This document shows positions 35,813 through 45,967 of a DNA stretch of 64,000 nucleotides, piece after piece. Both the position numbers and the translations under genes were made by a program. Under the pieces are notes generated by a model, which was not told the origin of the DNA, did no database searches, and saw only the letters and a list, made by a program, of their open reading frames with translations. Every line of letters begins with the position of its first letter. Positions within the stretch are counted from its first letter, which is position 1. Where the stretch lies: positions 434,001 to 498,000 of the forward strand of contig NZ_JARFVA010000002.1 in assembly GCF_029194005.1 (NCBI RefSeq), read 5' to 3'. This DNA is from Flagellimonas okinawensis (GTDB taxonomy: Bacteria; Bacteroidota; Bacteroidia; Flavobacteriales; Flavobacteriaceae).

Positions 35813-35847
35813 AAAAGCCCTTCGCTTTGGCGAGGGGCTTTTTTTAT
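35813..35847 (+). terminator. Rho-independent terminator after the large TonB receptor
   Basis: A roughly 12-bp stem (35813-35825 with 35830-35843, one G-T pair), 4-base loop and T-run. Confidence 0.8.
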
Positions 35848-35886
35848 GTTTAAAATTCCGTATTTTTAAACCTTAAACTATACCTA

Positions 35887-36324
35887 ATGGAAATCATCAA
35901 GAACCTACACTCTTATTTGGCCTACGTGGTTTTGGCCGTTTTAGTAATTGCCGTTGTCAATGCCATAGCGGGTTGGATGGGCAAAAAGGACTTTACACTC
36001 CACAAAGACCTTCGTATAAGCTTATTTGCCCTTATTTTGAGCCACATACAGCTCTTGGTGGGACTAATTCTATACTTTGTATCAGGTAATGGATTCAAGG
36101 CCATTCAAACCTTGGGTATGGGTGGATTAAATGCCCCGGCAAGACTTTTGGCTGTAGAGCATCCATTCATCAACATTATTGCCTTGGTTTTGATTACGAT
36201 TGGGTGGTCACGTCATAAAAAATTGATGGAAAGCGAACGCAAGTTCAAGACCATCTCCATTTTTTATGGACTAGGTCTTTTGTTGATTTTAAGCCGTATA
36301 CCATGGACACAATGGTTCGTATAA
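35887..36324 (+). CDS. Four-helix membrane protein, cytochrome-b-like
   Basis: 145 residues with four transmembrane segments (around 9-29, 44-66, 92-108 and 124-140). Proteins of this type in flavobacteria are often labelled cytochrome B. His residues at helix ends (His8, His39, His53, His91) could be heme ligands, but a clear paired-His pattern is not proven from the sequence. It lacks a signal peptide other than the first helix. A possible b-type heme or quinone role is an inference. Confidence 0.7.
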   Translation: MEIIKNLHSYLAYVVLAVLVIAVVNAIAGWMGKKDFTLHKDLRISLFALILSHIQLLVGLILYFVSGNGFKAIQTLGMGGLNAPARLLAVEHPFINIIALVLITIGWSRHKKLMESERKFKTISIFYGLGLLLILSRIPWTQWFV

Positions 36325-36642
36325 CAAATCACCTTTTCATTTGACAACACAGATACCGTTTTGTCATTTTGAGCGCAGTCGAAAGGTGGATAGAACGTCT
36401 GCATGATATTCGATGTGACAGATGACTTGAAATCCTTGGACCTACCTCTAATAAATTGATAATGAACCATTAACTAATTTGAAGGTGGTGGTATGCCATT
36501 CGCATTTCGGCTAACGTAAAGGGAAAACCAACCTATACTTTTAGTGAGTCGATCATTTTTACCGATTCTGATGAAGTGGGTTCAACAAATTCACCCTAAA
36601 ACGCCCCCGAGGATTTTACCCCAGGGGTATGGGATTAAATTT
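36325..36642. other. 318-base convergent intergenic region with repeat element and possible gene remnant
   Basis: It holds a single TCGA-type repeat arm at 36362-36420 and, at 36483-36599, an open stretch of 38 codons without an ATG start and with a protein-like composition (AIRISANVKGKPTYTFSES). The latter may be a decayed 3' end of a gene. No RNA gene seen. Confidence 0.4.
36362..36420. repeat. Dispersed palindromic repeat element, copy 1 (degenerate)
   Basis: TGTCATTTTGAGCGCAGTCG followed by AAAGG, closing with TGACA at 36416-36420. It has the GAGCGCAGTCGA core of the copies at 45885 and 61186 but only one core arm. It lies between two convergent gene ends. Confidence 0.6.
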
Positions 36643-37173
36643 TTAAAATGCTTTATAACTAAATCGTTGTCCACCTACCGAGGCATCAGCCATAAGGCCA
36701 GCTTTAGGTAAGGCAAAAACCGCAACGCCATCTTTGTATTTGGCGTTAAAAGCTATACCCGATTTTAAAGCGACAGCAGAGGTTTCAGCTGCAAACTGGA
36801 ACTTTTCGGTTTTAAATCGCTGTAAATCCACATCCGTTTCAAAGAAAATAACTTCAATAATGGCCTGTCCACCGGCCTGCAATCCAATATTCAATTTTTT
36901 AAGGTCGGCCAAACCCACAGCATTACCGTTTTCATAAACAACACCGTTCCCCGATGCACCGCCGATAATAAAACCACCTTTGCCCACATTTGGAAAAATA
37001 ACATACCCTGCAGATTCGTCAAAGAAGCGCTCCAAGCCAGGACTTGTCTCTAATAAAGTGGTCTTTGCCTTTTGGGCATCAGCCATAATTTTCTTATCTT
37101 TTTTACTCTGTGCAAAAGCACTTGTTCCCAGTAATAATACTGTAATCACTAGGAAGGATTTTATCGTTTTCAT
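36643..37173 (-). CDS. SYLF/YSC84-domain secreted protein
   Basis: 176 residues with a signal peptide cut near AFAQ (residue ~22). The mature protein is a SYLF (YSC84-like) domain: MADAQKAKTTLLETSPGLERFFDESAGYVIFPNVGKGGFIIGGASG, then YENGNAVGLADLKKLNIGLQAGGQAIIEVIFF, and the end SGIAFNAKYKDGVAVFALPKAGLMADASVGGQRF. SYLF domains bind phosphoinositide-like lipids in eukaryotes; bacterial forms are periplasmic with unknown partners. TAACTTTG, an exact -7 box, lies at 37197-37204 on the minus strand. Confidence 0.88.
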   Translation of the reverse strand: MKTIKSFLVITVLLLGTSAFAQSKKDKKIMADAQKAKTTLLETSPGLERFFDESAGYVIFPNVGKGGFIIGGASGNGVVYENGNAVGLADLKKLNIGLQAGGQAIIEVIFFETDVDLQRFKTEKFQFAAETSAVALKSGIAFNAKYKDGVAVFALPKAGLMADASVGGQRFSYKAF

Positions 37174-37196
37174 ACTAATTATTTTTTGTGTTCACT

Positions 37197-37204
37197 CAAA
37201 GTTA
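37197..37204 (-). promoter_or_regulatory. -7 box (TAACTTTG) of the SYLF gene
   Basis: Exact TAnnTTTG on the minus strand, 23 bases upstream of the ATG at 37173. Confidence 0.5.
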
Positions 37205-37393
37205 GAAAACGTAGTCGCTGATATTGGGATAGGCTTTCCCAATAATTGTTAAGAAAAGCATATGAGTTAAGATTTCTCTATATCGAATCAATTTTCAATA
37301 GAGAACAACTATGTTTTAATAGTATTTTAATATCAAACCTCTATGATGGAGAGGCTCATTTTCGTAACTTTAGTAATCTGAAAATCTATTTAA

Positions 37394-39628
<2,235 letters not shown>

Positions 39629-39670
39629 TCAAATCCTTGTAATAAAAGGAAAAGAAAATTAATCATAAAG

Positions 39671-39705
39671 GCTGCCATGACTTATAGGGTTATGGCAGTT
39701 TTTTT
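39671..39705 (+). terminator. Terminator between katG and the ankyrin gene
   Basis: A 7-bp stem (39672-39678 with 39692-39698) extended by weaker pairs in the loop, followed by seven T. Confidence 0.75.
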
Positions 39706-39722
39706 ATAACTTTCACATAGCT

Positions 39723-40199
39723 ATGAACAACAAAGAAGAACTCTTTAATCACATACGGAACGGTAACTCAAAAGCAGTTGGTTCCCTATTGGACAACAAT
39801 CCCGATTTTTTGGAAGCTAAGGACCAAAGAGGTTCAACGCCCTTATTGTTGGCAGCCTATTATGGCCATGAGGAAATGGTCCAATATTTATTGGATAAGG
39901 GAGCTCAAGTGGATGCCTTGGACGGATCAGGAAATACAGCCCTCATGGGAGTGTGTTTCAAGGGATACACGACCATAGCCCAAAAATTAATAGATGCAGG
40001 GGCCAATGTCAGTCAAAAAAATGCCATGGGCGCTACCTGTCTTATATATGCAGTAACCTTTAATAGAAAGGATATTGCCGAATTACTTTTGAAACATGGA
40101 GCAGACAGTACTGTAAAAGATGCCAGAGGCAAAACCGCCATGGACCTTGTTCTGGAACAAGGAAATAGTGAATTGGAGGAACTTTTAAAAAAATATTAG
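39723..40199 (+). CDS. Ankyrin-repeat protein next to katG
   Basis: 158 residues, no signal peptide. Four ankyrin repeats are visible: one degenerate at ~1-33, then GSTPLLLAAYYGHEEMVQYLLDKGAQVD (36-63), GNTALMGVCFKGYTTIAQKLIDAGANV and GATCLIYAVTFNRKDIAELLLKHGAD, ending GKTAMDLVLEQGN. Ankyrin repeats mediate protein binding. In Pseudomonas aeruginosa the ankyrin protein AnkB lies beside katB and is needed for full catalase activity; here the neighbour is katG, though a terminator lies between them. It ends directly (TAG-ATG) at the start of the amidase gene. Confidence 0.88.
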   Translation: MNNKEELFNHIRNGNSKAVGSLLDNNPDFLEAKDQRGSTPLLLAAYYGHEEMVQYLLDKGAQVDALDGSGNTALMGVCFKGYTTIAQKLIDAGANVSQKNAMGATCLIYAVTFNRKDIAELLLKHGADSTVKDARGKTAMDLVLEQGNSELEELLKKY

Positions 40200-40976
40200 A
40201 TGCCCACTACCTTGAACATTGCTTTGATTCAAACAGATTTATACTGGGAAGACCCGGAAACTAACCGAAAAATGTTTGAAGATAAAATGGCAAGTGTTCC
40301 CGATGATGTGGATTTGGTCGTTCTCCCAGAAATGTTCACGACTGGTTTTACCATGCGGCCTGATAAAATTCCACTTTCTGAGAGCCAAGAAACCCTTGAA
40401 TGGATGAAGAAAATTTCCAAGCAACATAACAAGGCGTTGATTGGGAGTATCATTTTTCAAGAGGATGAAAAGCATTATAACCGTTTGTTTTTTACTACAC
40501 CGGATGGTAATCTTGAATCGTATGATAAAAAGCACACTTTTACACTAGCTGGTGAGGACGAGGTTTATGAGGCAGGCAACAAAAAGCTCATATTTGATTT
40601 CAAGGGATTCAAAATCTGCCCGTTGATATGTTATGATCTTCGATTTCCTGTTTGGGCCAGAAATGCAGAAGATTATGATGTACTGATCTATGTTGCCAAT
40701 TGGCCCAAGAAGAGAATCAATGCATGGGATACTTTATTAAAGGCCAGGGCAATCGAGAACATGTCCTATTGCGTAGGAGTTAACAGGATAGGTATGGATG
40801 GTCTGAATTATGAATACCCGGGACATTCCGCTGTATATGATGTTTTAGGGGAGCCATTGGTTTTCTCCAAGGACAATGAAATTCTATATGCTACATTGAA
40901 TAAAGAGCACATTAATGTTACACGGAAGAAACTAAAATTTCTGGAAGACCGGGATACCTTTAGTTTGAAAGGATAA
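40200..40976 (+). CDS. Carbon-nitrogen hydrolase, omega-amidase (YafV/Nit2) type
   Basis: 258 residues. Nitrilase-superfamily triad: Glu44 (LPEMFTTGF), Lys110 (YDKKHTF) and Cys144 (ICYDLRFP). The signature LPEMFTTGFTM, the KKHTFTLAGED and the LIYVANWPKKR segment are typical of omega-amidases (YafV/Nit2), which hydrolyse 2-oxoglutaramate or 2-oxosuccinamate. The ATG is directly adjacent to the ankyrin gene stop. The 3' end overlaps the convergent lipoprotein gene by 17 bases. Confidence 0.9.
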   Translation: MPTTLNIALIQTDLYWEDPETNRKMFEDKMASVPDDVDLVVLPEMFTTGFTMRPDKIPLSESQETLEWMKKISKQHNKALIGSIIFQEDEKHYNRLFFTTPDGNLESYDKKHTFTLAGEDEVYEAGNKKLIFDFKGFKICPLICYDLRFPVWARNAEDYDVLIYVANWPKKRINAWDTLLKARAIENMSYCVGVNRIGMDGLNYEYPGHSAVYDVLGEPLVFSKDNEILYATLNKEHINVTRKKLKFLEDRDTFSLKG

Positions 40977-42579
40977 ATGTCTCTTCCATATCCCAGTTGG
41001 CCCGAACGTCTATAACTCCGGGATAATAACTCACTCTTTCCGGTTGTATCTTTTCAAGATAATTTCCGGTATCCAATTTGCCATTGCCATTTTCATCCAA
41101 AACAACTCTGATCACGTACTTGCCCGGATTCAAATGGTTGAACTCGAAGATTTGGGGTTCAGAAGCTAGAATCTCTCTTTGGACCTCTCCTTTTTCGTTG
41201 GTCAGTTGCATAATCACTGGATATGTAACATCACCACTAAGGTTTACTCTTAAGTTGCCATAATCGGCATAACTTCCCGTTGATAAATTATAGGCCAATG
41301 TATCGTTTTGTATTCCAAAGAAATCAGTGATGGCACCCGGTAAAAATGAAAACGAATATTTTTGGTTGGGCTCCTTCTTAAAACCAAAATCAACCTTGTT
41401 GTTCAAAGTATCCAGTGTGTATGTGTAAGCTGTGGGAATGGAGTCGCTGACATTCAACGAAATATAACTGGTATCCAATGTAACAATCGGAGTGTTCGCC
41501 AGTACACTAAAAGTATCTTCAAAATTTAATTTTCCACTAACGGATGTGGACAGTTTTAAAGAATCCATGGGCAAGTCCCGCATTTTAACCGTAAAAGTGT
41601 CCAAGGTCTGGACTCTATCATTTCTCACGGTAAAAATTATGGAATCCTGTTCGGCAGGTGTCATCCAATAATTTAGGGTGTCTTTGTTCCTTTCTTTGAG
41701 CAATGTTGTTTTTACAGAATCTGGAAGGGTAGTCAGGGTTTCGATGATCATTTCTTCATGATTGCCCTGATAACCGAACATAATTCTGTTTTTAGCTACC
41801 AAACTGGGAACCGAAGGTTTGTAATTCATCTCCTCCCTGAACAGGTTCAATAGATAAATGGAATCTGTTGGTAAGGTGATGGTATCTTCTATAAAACCAA
41901 TTTTGTCTTGACCTTGGTCGAACATATTGTTCTTGTTCACATCTTTCAATCCAAAGAGGGCGTAAGTTCCTCCTTTAAGATTCTTTAACTCAAAAAGAGG
42001 TAGACTATCTCCGGTATTTGTAATGTATAATGGTGGCTCCTTATAAATGGTGGAATCTGTATAAGTGCTGTCCACAGCATAAAGCATCACACTTATAAAT
42101 TCATCGGCTTTACGGTTTACCGCATCTTTTACAGCGCCTGTTAAGGTTAGTGAATCGAGATAATCGCCTGTTGAGAAAACATAACTCAAGAAACTGTTTG
42201 GGTTACTTTCGTTATTGTCCACAATACTCTGCCCAAAATTGATGGTATAGGTTGTATTCTCCCTCAGTGTATCTTTTATTATAAGCTCAATATATTTGCT
42301 TGGCCCGCCCATGGGAGTAATTTCGGCAGGGTTTTTAAATGGAGGTGAAACCACTAACTGGTTCTGTACATCCTCCAACTTTATAAGCTCATCAAAATAA
42401 AGGCGTATTTTTTTTGCGTCGAAGTTAGTAGTGAAGTTTTCCGGCTCACTTCGAATTAATTTTGGAGGTATAGTGTCTTTTGGGCCACCACTCGGGGAAC
42501 CTCTTTTGGCGCACTGCCAAAGGGCAAGTACCATAAATGAGATAAAAAGTAGACCCAATAATTTTTTTAAGTATACCAT
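40960..42579 (-). CDS. Ig-like (Big_5/SbsA-type) surface lipoprotein
   Basis: 539 residues. Signal sequence with a probable lipid-anchor Cys23 (LWQC), then AKRGSPSGGPKD, the usual opening of Bacteroidota proteins of this class. Residues ~35-145 are an Ig-like Big_5 domain (PPKLIRSEPENFTTNFDAKKIRLYFDELI...TINFGQSIVDNNES). Beta-rich repeats follow, with KDVNKNNMFDQGQDKIGFIED near 213 and VLDENGNGKLDTGNYLEKIQPE near 500 resembling calcium-binding or Cna-B/EF-hand-like loops. Probably on the outer membrane surface. Function unknown. Confidence 0.8.
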   Translation of the reverse strand: MVYLKKLLGLLFISFMVLALWQCAKRGSPSGGPKDTIPPKLIRSEPENFTTNFDAKKIRLYFDELIKLEDVQNQLVVSPPFKNPAEITPMGGPSKYIELIIKDTLRENTTYTINFGQSIVDNNESNPNSFLSYVFSTGDYLDSLTLTGAVKDAVNRKADEFISVMLYAVDSTYTDSTIYKEPPLYITNTGDSLPLFELKNLKGGTYALFGLKDVNKNNMFDQGQDKIGFIEDTITLPTDSIYLLNLFREEMNYKPSVPSLVAKNRIMFGYQGNHEEMIIETLTTLPDSVKTTLLKERNKDTLNYWMTPAEQDSIIFTVRNDRVQTLDTFTVKMRDLPMDSLKLSTSVSGKLNFEDTFSVLANTPIVTLDTSYISLNVSDSIPTAYTYTLDTLNNKVDFGFKKEPNQKYSFSFLPGAITDFFGIQNDTLAYNLSTGSYADYGNLRVNLSGDVTYPVIMQLTNEKGEVQREILASEPQIFEFNHLNPGKYVIRVVLDENGNGKLDTGNYLEKIQPERVSYYPGVIDVRANWDMEETFILSN

Positions 42580-42644
42580 GCCTTAAATCAATGTGGGACA
42601 AAGAAACAACTAATTTAAAAAACGGGGCAATGCATTAATAAAAT

Positions 42645-43355
42645 TTAACCCTCTGGAACCACGGCCATACTCAACACAAAAATCTCAATTTCAGTAGCAC
42701 GTAGAATGGTTTGTGCACAAGACTCGATTGTTGCACCGGTAGTTATAACATCATCGACCAGCAGTATGCGCTTAAATTTATTATCTAAGGATGTATTTAG
42801 CTCAAAGGCATCTTTGGAACTTTCCCATCTACTTTGTCTTCCTTTTTTGGTTTGTGTTTTAATGTTTTTGGTTTTTATCAACCAGTCATCGCAATAGTTG
42901 GCACCCAAATTTTCAGCTATGGTCTTGGCGAATTCGGCAACCTGGTTGTATCCTCTTGTCTTTAGTTTTTTGGGATGCAGTGGAACGGGAATTACGGCAT
43001 CAATATTTTTTAGTTGCCCATTTTCCTTTAAAAGGGAGCCATACCAATTACCAAAAAATTGCCCGATTTGTTCTTGATTTTTGTATTTAAGCCAGTGCAA
43101 TAAATTTTTTACAATCCCATTTTTTGTAAAATAAACGAAAGAAGCTGCCTTTTTTATCGGAATTCTCCCATAAAATATACGGTCCACTGCATTTTCTTCC
43201 AGATAGTTATGATCGGTGAGTGGCACATCATGTCGACAAACGGCACACAAAGTGTGTTCTCCACTAAATAATTGGGCATTACATCCAAAACATACCCTTG
43301 GCAATAGGATGTTGTTAATCTCGTTTATTATCTTAGCCAACCTTTTTGGTGTCAA
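42645..43355 (-). CDS. ComF family protein
   Basis: 236 residues. N-terminal double zinc motif CFGC and CAVC (Cys22, 25, 37, 40), then the phosphoribosyltransferase domain with PVPLHPKKLKTRGYNQV near 125-140 and the PRPP loop LLVDDVITTGAT near 198-209. ComF proteins help DNA uptake or fork repair in competent bacteria and are kept widely in bacteria that are not known to be competent. It starts back to back with the coiled-coil gene, 33 bases apart, so the promoters overlap. Confidence 0.9.
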   Translation of the reverse strand: MTPKRLAKIINEINNILLPRVCFGCNAQLFSGEHTLCAVCRHDVPLTDHNYLEENAVDRIFYGRIPIKKAASFVYFTKNGIVKNLLHWLKYKNQEQIGQFFGNWYGSLLKENGQLKNIDAVIPVPLHPKKLKTRGYNQVAEFAKTIAENLGANYCDDWLIKTKNIKTQTKKGRQSRWESSKDAFELNTSLDNKFKRILLVDDVITTGATIESCAQTILRATEIEIFVLSMAVVPEG

Positions 43356-43388
43356 ATCTTTTACATTTTAGAGTAGTCTGTCAACCCC

Positions 43389-44285
43389 ATGAACTCCCAA
43401 GATAACAATTTCAACTACAAAATTATCTTTGCCGCTATGGCAGCGGTTATTGTGGGGATTCTTATTGCCTTTTACTATAGTTATGCCCAGTCCAAAAACC
43501 AAATGATCTATTTGGAGGAGGAAAAGTCACTTTTGGTAAAAGATTTAACGTTGATGAGGGCTGAGGTTGATAGATTATCCGGATTGAACGAGGTGAACGA
43601 AATTGAGCTGCAAACGTCTCGTTTTAGAGTGCAGCAATTGTTGGATTCCGTAGGAAGATTAAATTTCAGCATTACCAAGTTAAAAGAAACCAGAAAGGAA
43701 CTTCGTAAGTTGGAACTTCGGTTTGACAGCCTGAAGCTCAAGAACAATTTTTTACGTTACAACAATAGCCTTTTGGCCGCTAAGTACGACGAAACCATTA
43801 AACAATTGGAAGAACTAAGGGGCAGGGCCAATAACATGGAACGTACAGAGTCGCTACTAAGAGAGACCAACAAAGAACTAACAAGGGAGCTCCGCATTAA
43901 AAGTTATCTAAAACTGCAGGATGCAGAGGGCAGTGGGTTTAGATTAAGGGCAGGCAGACCCATTAAAACCAACAAAGCGTCGGTAATCGAAAAGTTAAGA
44001 GGGTGTGTAACCATTCTTAGCGATCCGAATTCCGATGGGGATATCAAGGTACTCTACTTACAATTCTTGGACCCAAATATGGCCGTAATCGAAGACAATG
44101 CGAATACTATTTCTGTAAGTGGCAACACCTATAGTAAAAAGGTGGAAATTGTGTACACCGGAAAAGAAATAAGTGTATGCGATGCGATTACAGTTCCGGA
44201 AGGCTCGTTGCCGGAAGGAATTTATACCTTAAATGTGTTCGAAGACGAAAGATTGTTGGCTTCTACTGAATTTCAGCTGAAATAG
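43389..44285 (+). CDS. Membrane-anchored coiled-coil protein
   Basis: 298 residues, not recognised as a named family. One N-terminal transmembrane segment (YKIIFAAMAAVIVGILIAFYY, residues ~10-30), so the protein is inner-membrane anchored with the rest probably periplasmic. Residues ~40-165 are a long coiled coil. A beta-rich C-terminal domain (~180-298) has LRGCVTILSDPNSDGDIKVLYLQFLDPN and a closing PEGIYTLNVFEDERLLASTEFQLK. It resembles flavobacterial 'chromosome partitioning' or coiled-coil annotations only loosely. Gene order with glyS (36 bases later) may be fortuitous. Confidence 0.7.
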   Translation: MNSQDNNFNYKIIFAAMAAVIVGILIAFYYSYAQSKNQMIYLEEEKSLLVKDLTLMRAEVDRLSGLNEVNEIELQTSRFRVQQLLDSVGRLNFSITKLKETRKELRKLELRFDSLKLKNNFLRYNNSLLAAKYDETIKQLEELRGRANNMERTESLLRETNKELTRELRIKSYLKLQDAEGSGFRLRAGRPIKTNKASVIEKLRGCVTILSDPNSDGDIKVLYLQFLDPNMAVIEDNANTISVSGNTYSKKVEIVYTGKEISVCDAITVPEGSLPEGIYTLNVFEDERLLASTEFQLK

Positions 44286-44309
44286 CATACTACTTTTTGG
44301 GTAAAATTC

Positions 44310-44317
44310 TATTTTTG
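44310..44317 (+). promoter_or_regulatory. -7 box (TATTTTTG) just upstream of glyS
   Basis: Exact TAnnTTTG ending only 4 bases before the glyS ATG. If used, the mRNA would begin at or very near the start codon, i.e. almost leaderless. Confidence 0.45.
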
Positions 44318-44321
44318 CCCA

Positions 44322-45863
44322 ATGGCAAATCAGGAAGACATTTTTAAGAAGGTTATCTCCCACGCAAAGGAGTACGGTTATGTATTTCAATCCAGTGAGA
44401 TCTATGATGGACTCAGTGCAGTTTACGACTACGGTCAGAACGGTGCGGAGTTAAAAAAGAACATTCGCGAATATTGGTGGAAGGCCATGGTACAGCTCAA
44501 TGAAAATATTGTGGGTATCGATGCCGCCATATTTATGCATCCCACCACATGGAAAGCTTCTGGCCACGTGGATGCCTTCAACGATCCTTTGATCGATAAC
44601 AAGGATTCCAAAAAAAGGTACCGCGCCGATGTTCTAATCGAGGACTATGTTGCCAAAATTGAGGCTAAAATCGATAAGGAAGTGGCCAAAGCGGCCAAGC
44701 GCTTCGGTGACAGTTTTGATAAGGAACAATTTCTTGCCACGAATAATAGGGTACTAGGTTATCAAGAGAAAGCCGATTCAATTCTTAAAAGAATGGGTCA
44801 GTCTTTGGAAAAAGAAGATTTGGCCGATGTAAAAGCATTGATCGAGGAATTGGAAATTGCCTGTCCACTTTCTGGTTCAAAAAACTGGACCGATGTTAAA
44901 CAGTTCAATTTGATGTTCGGAACCAAATTGGGTGCCTCTGCTGATAGTGCTATGGACCTATACCTTCGTCCAGAGACAGCACAAGGTATATTTGTCAACT
45001 TTTTGAACGTTCAAAAAACCGGAAGAATGAAAATTCCGTTTGGTATTGCCCAAACAGGAAAAGCCTTCCGAAACGAGATTGTAGCCCGTCAGTTTATTTT
45101 CCGTATGAGGGAATTTGAACAGATGGAAATGCAATTCTTTATAAAACCAGGTACCCAAATGGAGTGGTACGAGGCTTGGAAAGAAAAACGAATGAAGTGG
45201 CACCTTTCTTTGGGAATGGGAGAAGATAATTATCGTTTCCACGACCATGAAAAATTGGCCCACTATGCCGATGCTGCCGCCGATATCGAATTTAAGTTTC
45301 CATTCGGATTCAAGGAATTGGAAGGAATCCATTCCCGTACTGATTTTGATTTGGGCAAGCATGAAGAATATTCTGGCAAAAAACTGCAATACTTCGACCA
45401 TGAAGAAAACAAGAGCTACACTCCATATGTACTGGAAACATCCATAGGATTGGACCGTATGTTCTTGGCCGTGTTCTCCAACTCCTTACAAGAGGAGGAA
45501 TTGGAAAATGGCTCAACCAGGACAGTACTTAAGATTCCAGCGGTGTTGGCACCGAATAAGGTAGCCGTTCTACCTTTGTTAAAGCGCGACGGACTACCCG
45601 AAGTGGCCCAGAAATTGGTGGATGAACTGAAATGGGATTTTAACGTGGATTACGATGAGAAAGATGCCGTAGGTCGTCGTTACCGTCGTCAAGATGCTGC
45701 GGGGACACCTTTCTGTGTTACGGTGGATCATCAAACCTTGGAAGACGACACGGTGACCATTCGCCACAGGGATACTATGGATCAAAAGCGTGTGAAACTT
45801 TCAGAGGTGAAGGATATCATCTCCAAAGAAGTGGATATGCGTTACTGGTTACAGAAAATCTAA
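44322..45863 (+). CDS. glyS: Glycine-tRNA ligase (single-chain, class II)
   Basis: 513 residues. The dimeric alpha-2 type, distinct from the GlyQ/GlyS tetramer. Charges tRNA-Gly. Motif 2 is seen in GKAFRNEIVARQFIFRMREFEQMEMQFF, motif 3 in ETSIGLDRMFLAVFS near 375, and the anticodon-binding domain in the last ~110 residues (VAVLPLLKRDGLPEVAQKLVDEL). The N-terminal SSEIYDGLSAVYDYGQNGAELK is the signature of this form. Confidence 0.96.
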   Translation: MANQEDIFKKVISHAKEYGYVFQSSEIYDGLSAVYDYGQNGAELKKNIREYWWKAMVQLNENIVGIDAAIFMHPTTWKASGHVDAFNDPLIDNKDSKKRYRADVLIEDYVAKIEAKIDKEVAKAAKRFGDSFDKEQFLATNNRVLGYQEKADSILKRMGQSLEKEDLADVKALIEELEIACPLSGSKNWTDVKQFNLMFGTKLGASADSAMDLYLRPETAQGIFVNFLNVQKTGRMKIPFGIAQTGKAFRNEIVARQFIFRMREFEQMEMQFFIKPGTQMEWYEAWKEKRMKWHLSLGMGEDNYRFHDHEKLAHYADAAADIEFKFPFGFKELEGIHSRTDFDLGKHEEYSGKKLQYFDHEENKSYTPYVLETSIGLDRMFLAVFSNSLQEEELENGSTRTVLKIPAVLAPNKVAVLPLLKRDGLPEVAQKLVDELKWDFNVDYDEKDAVGRRYRRQDAAGTPFCVTVDHQTLEDDTVTIRHRDTMDQKRVKLSEVKDIISKEVDMRYWLQKI

Positions 45864-45884
45864 GCTGACAATTTTATAAAAGGA

Positions 45885-45949
45885 GTCAGGTCGAGCACAG
45901 TCGAGACCAATTCTTAGTGATAATCTCTCGACTTTGCTCGAGATGACAT
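45885..45949. repeat. Dispersed palindromic repeat element, copy 2
   Basis: An imperfect 16-bp inverted repeat: TCGAGCACAGTCGAGA (45891-45906) and its complement-like arm TCTCGACTTTGCTCGA (45926-45941, one mismatch), with outer GTCAGG and GATGACAT. It sits between convergent glyS and fhs. Confidence 0.8.
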
Positions 45950-45967
45950 ACATGCAATCTTGATTGT

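Noticed and set aside
32997..36324. SusC/SusD polysaccharide-utilisation locus
   Set aside because: No SusD-like lipoprotein or glycoside hydrolase follows the receptor.
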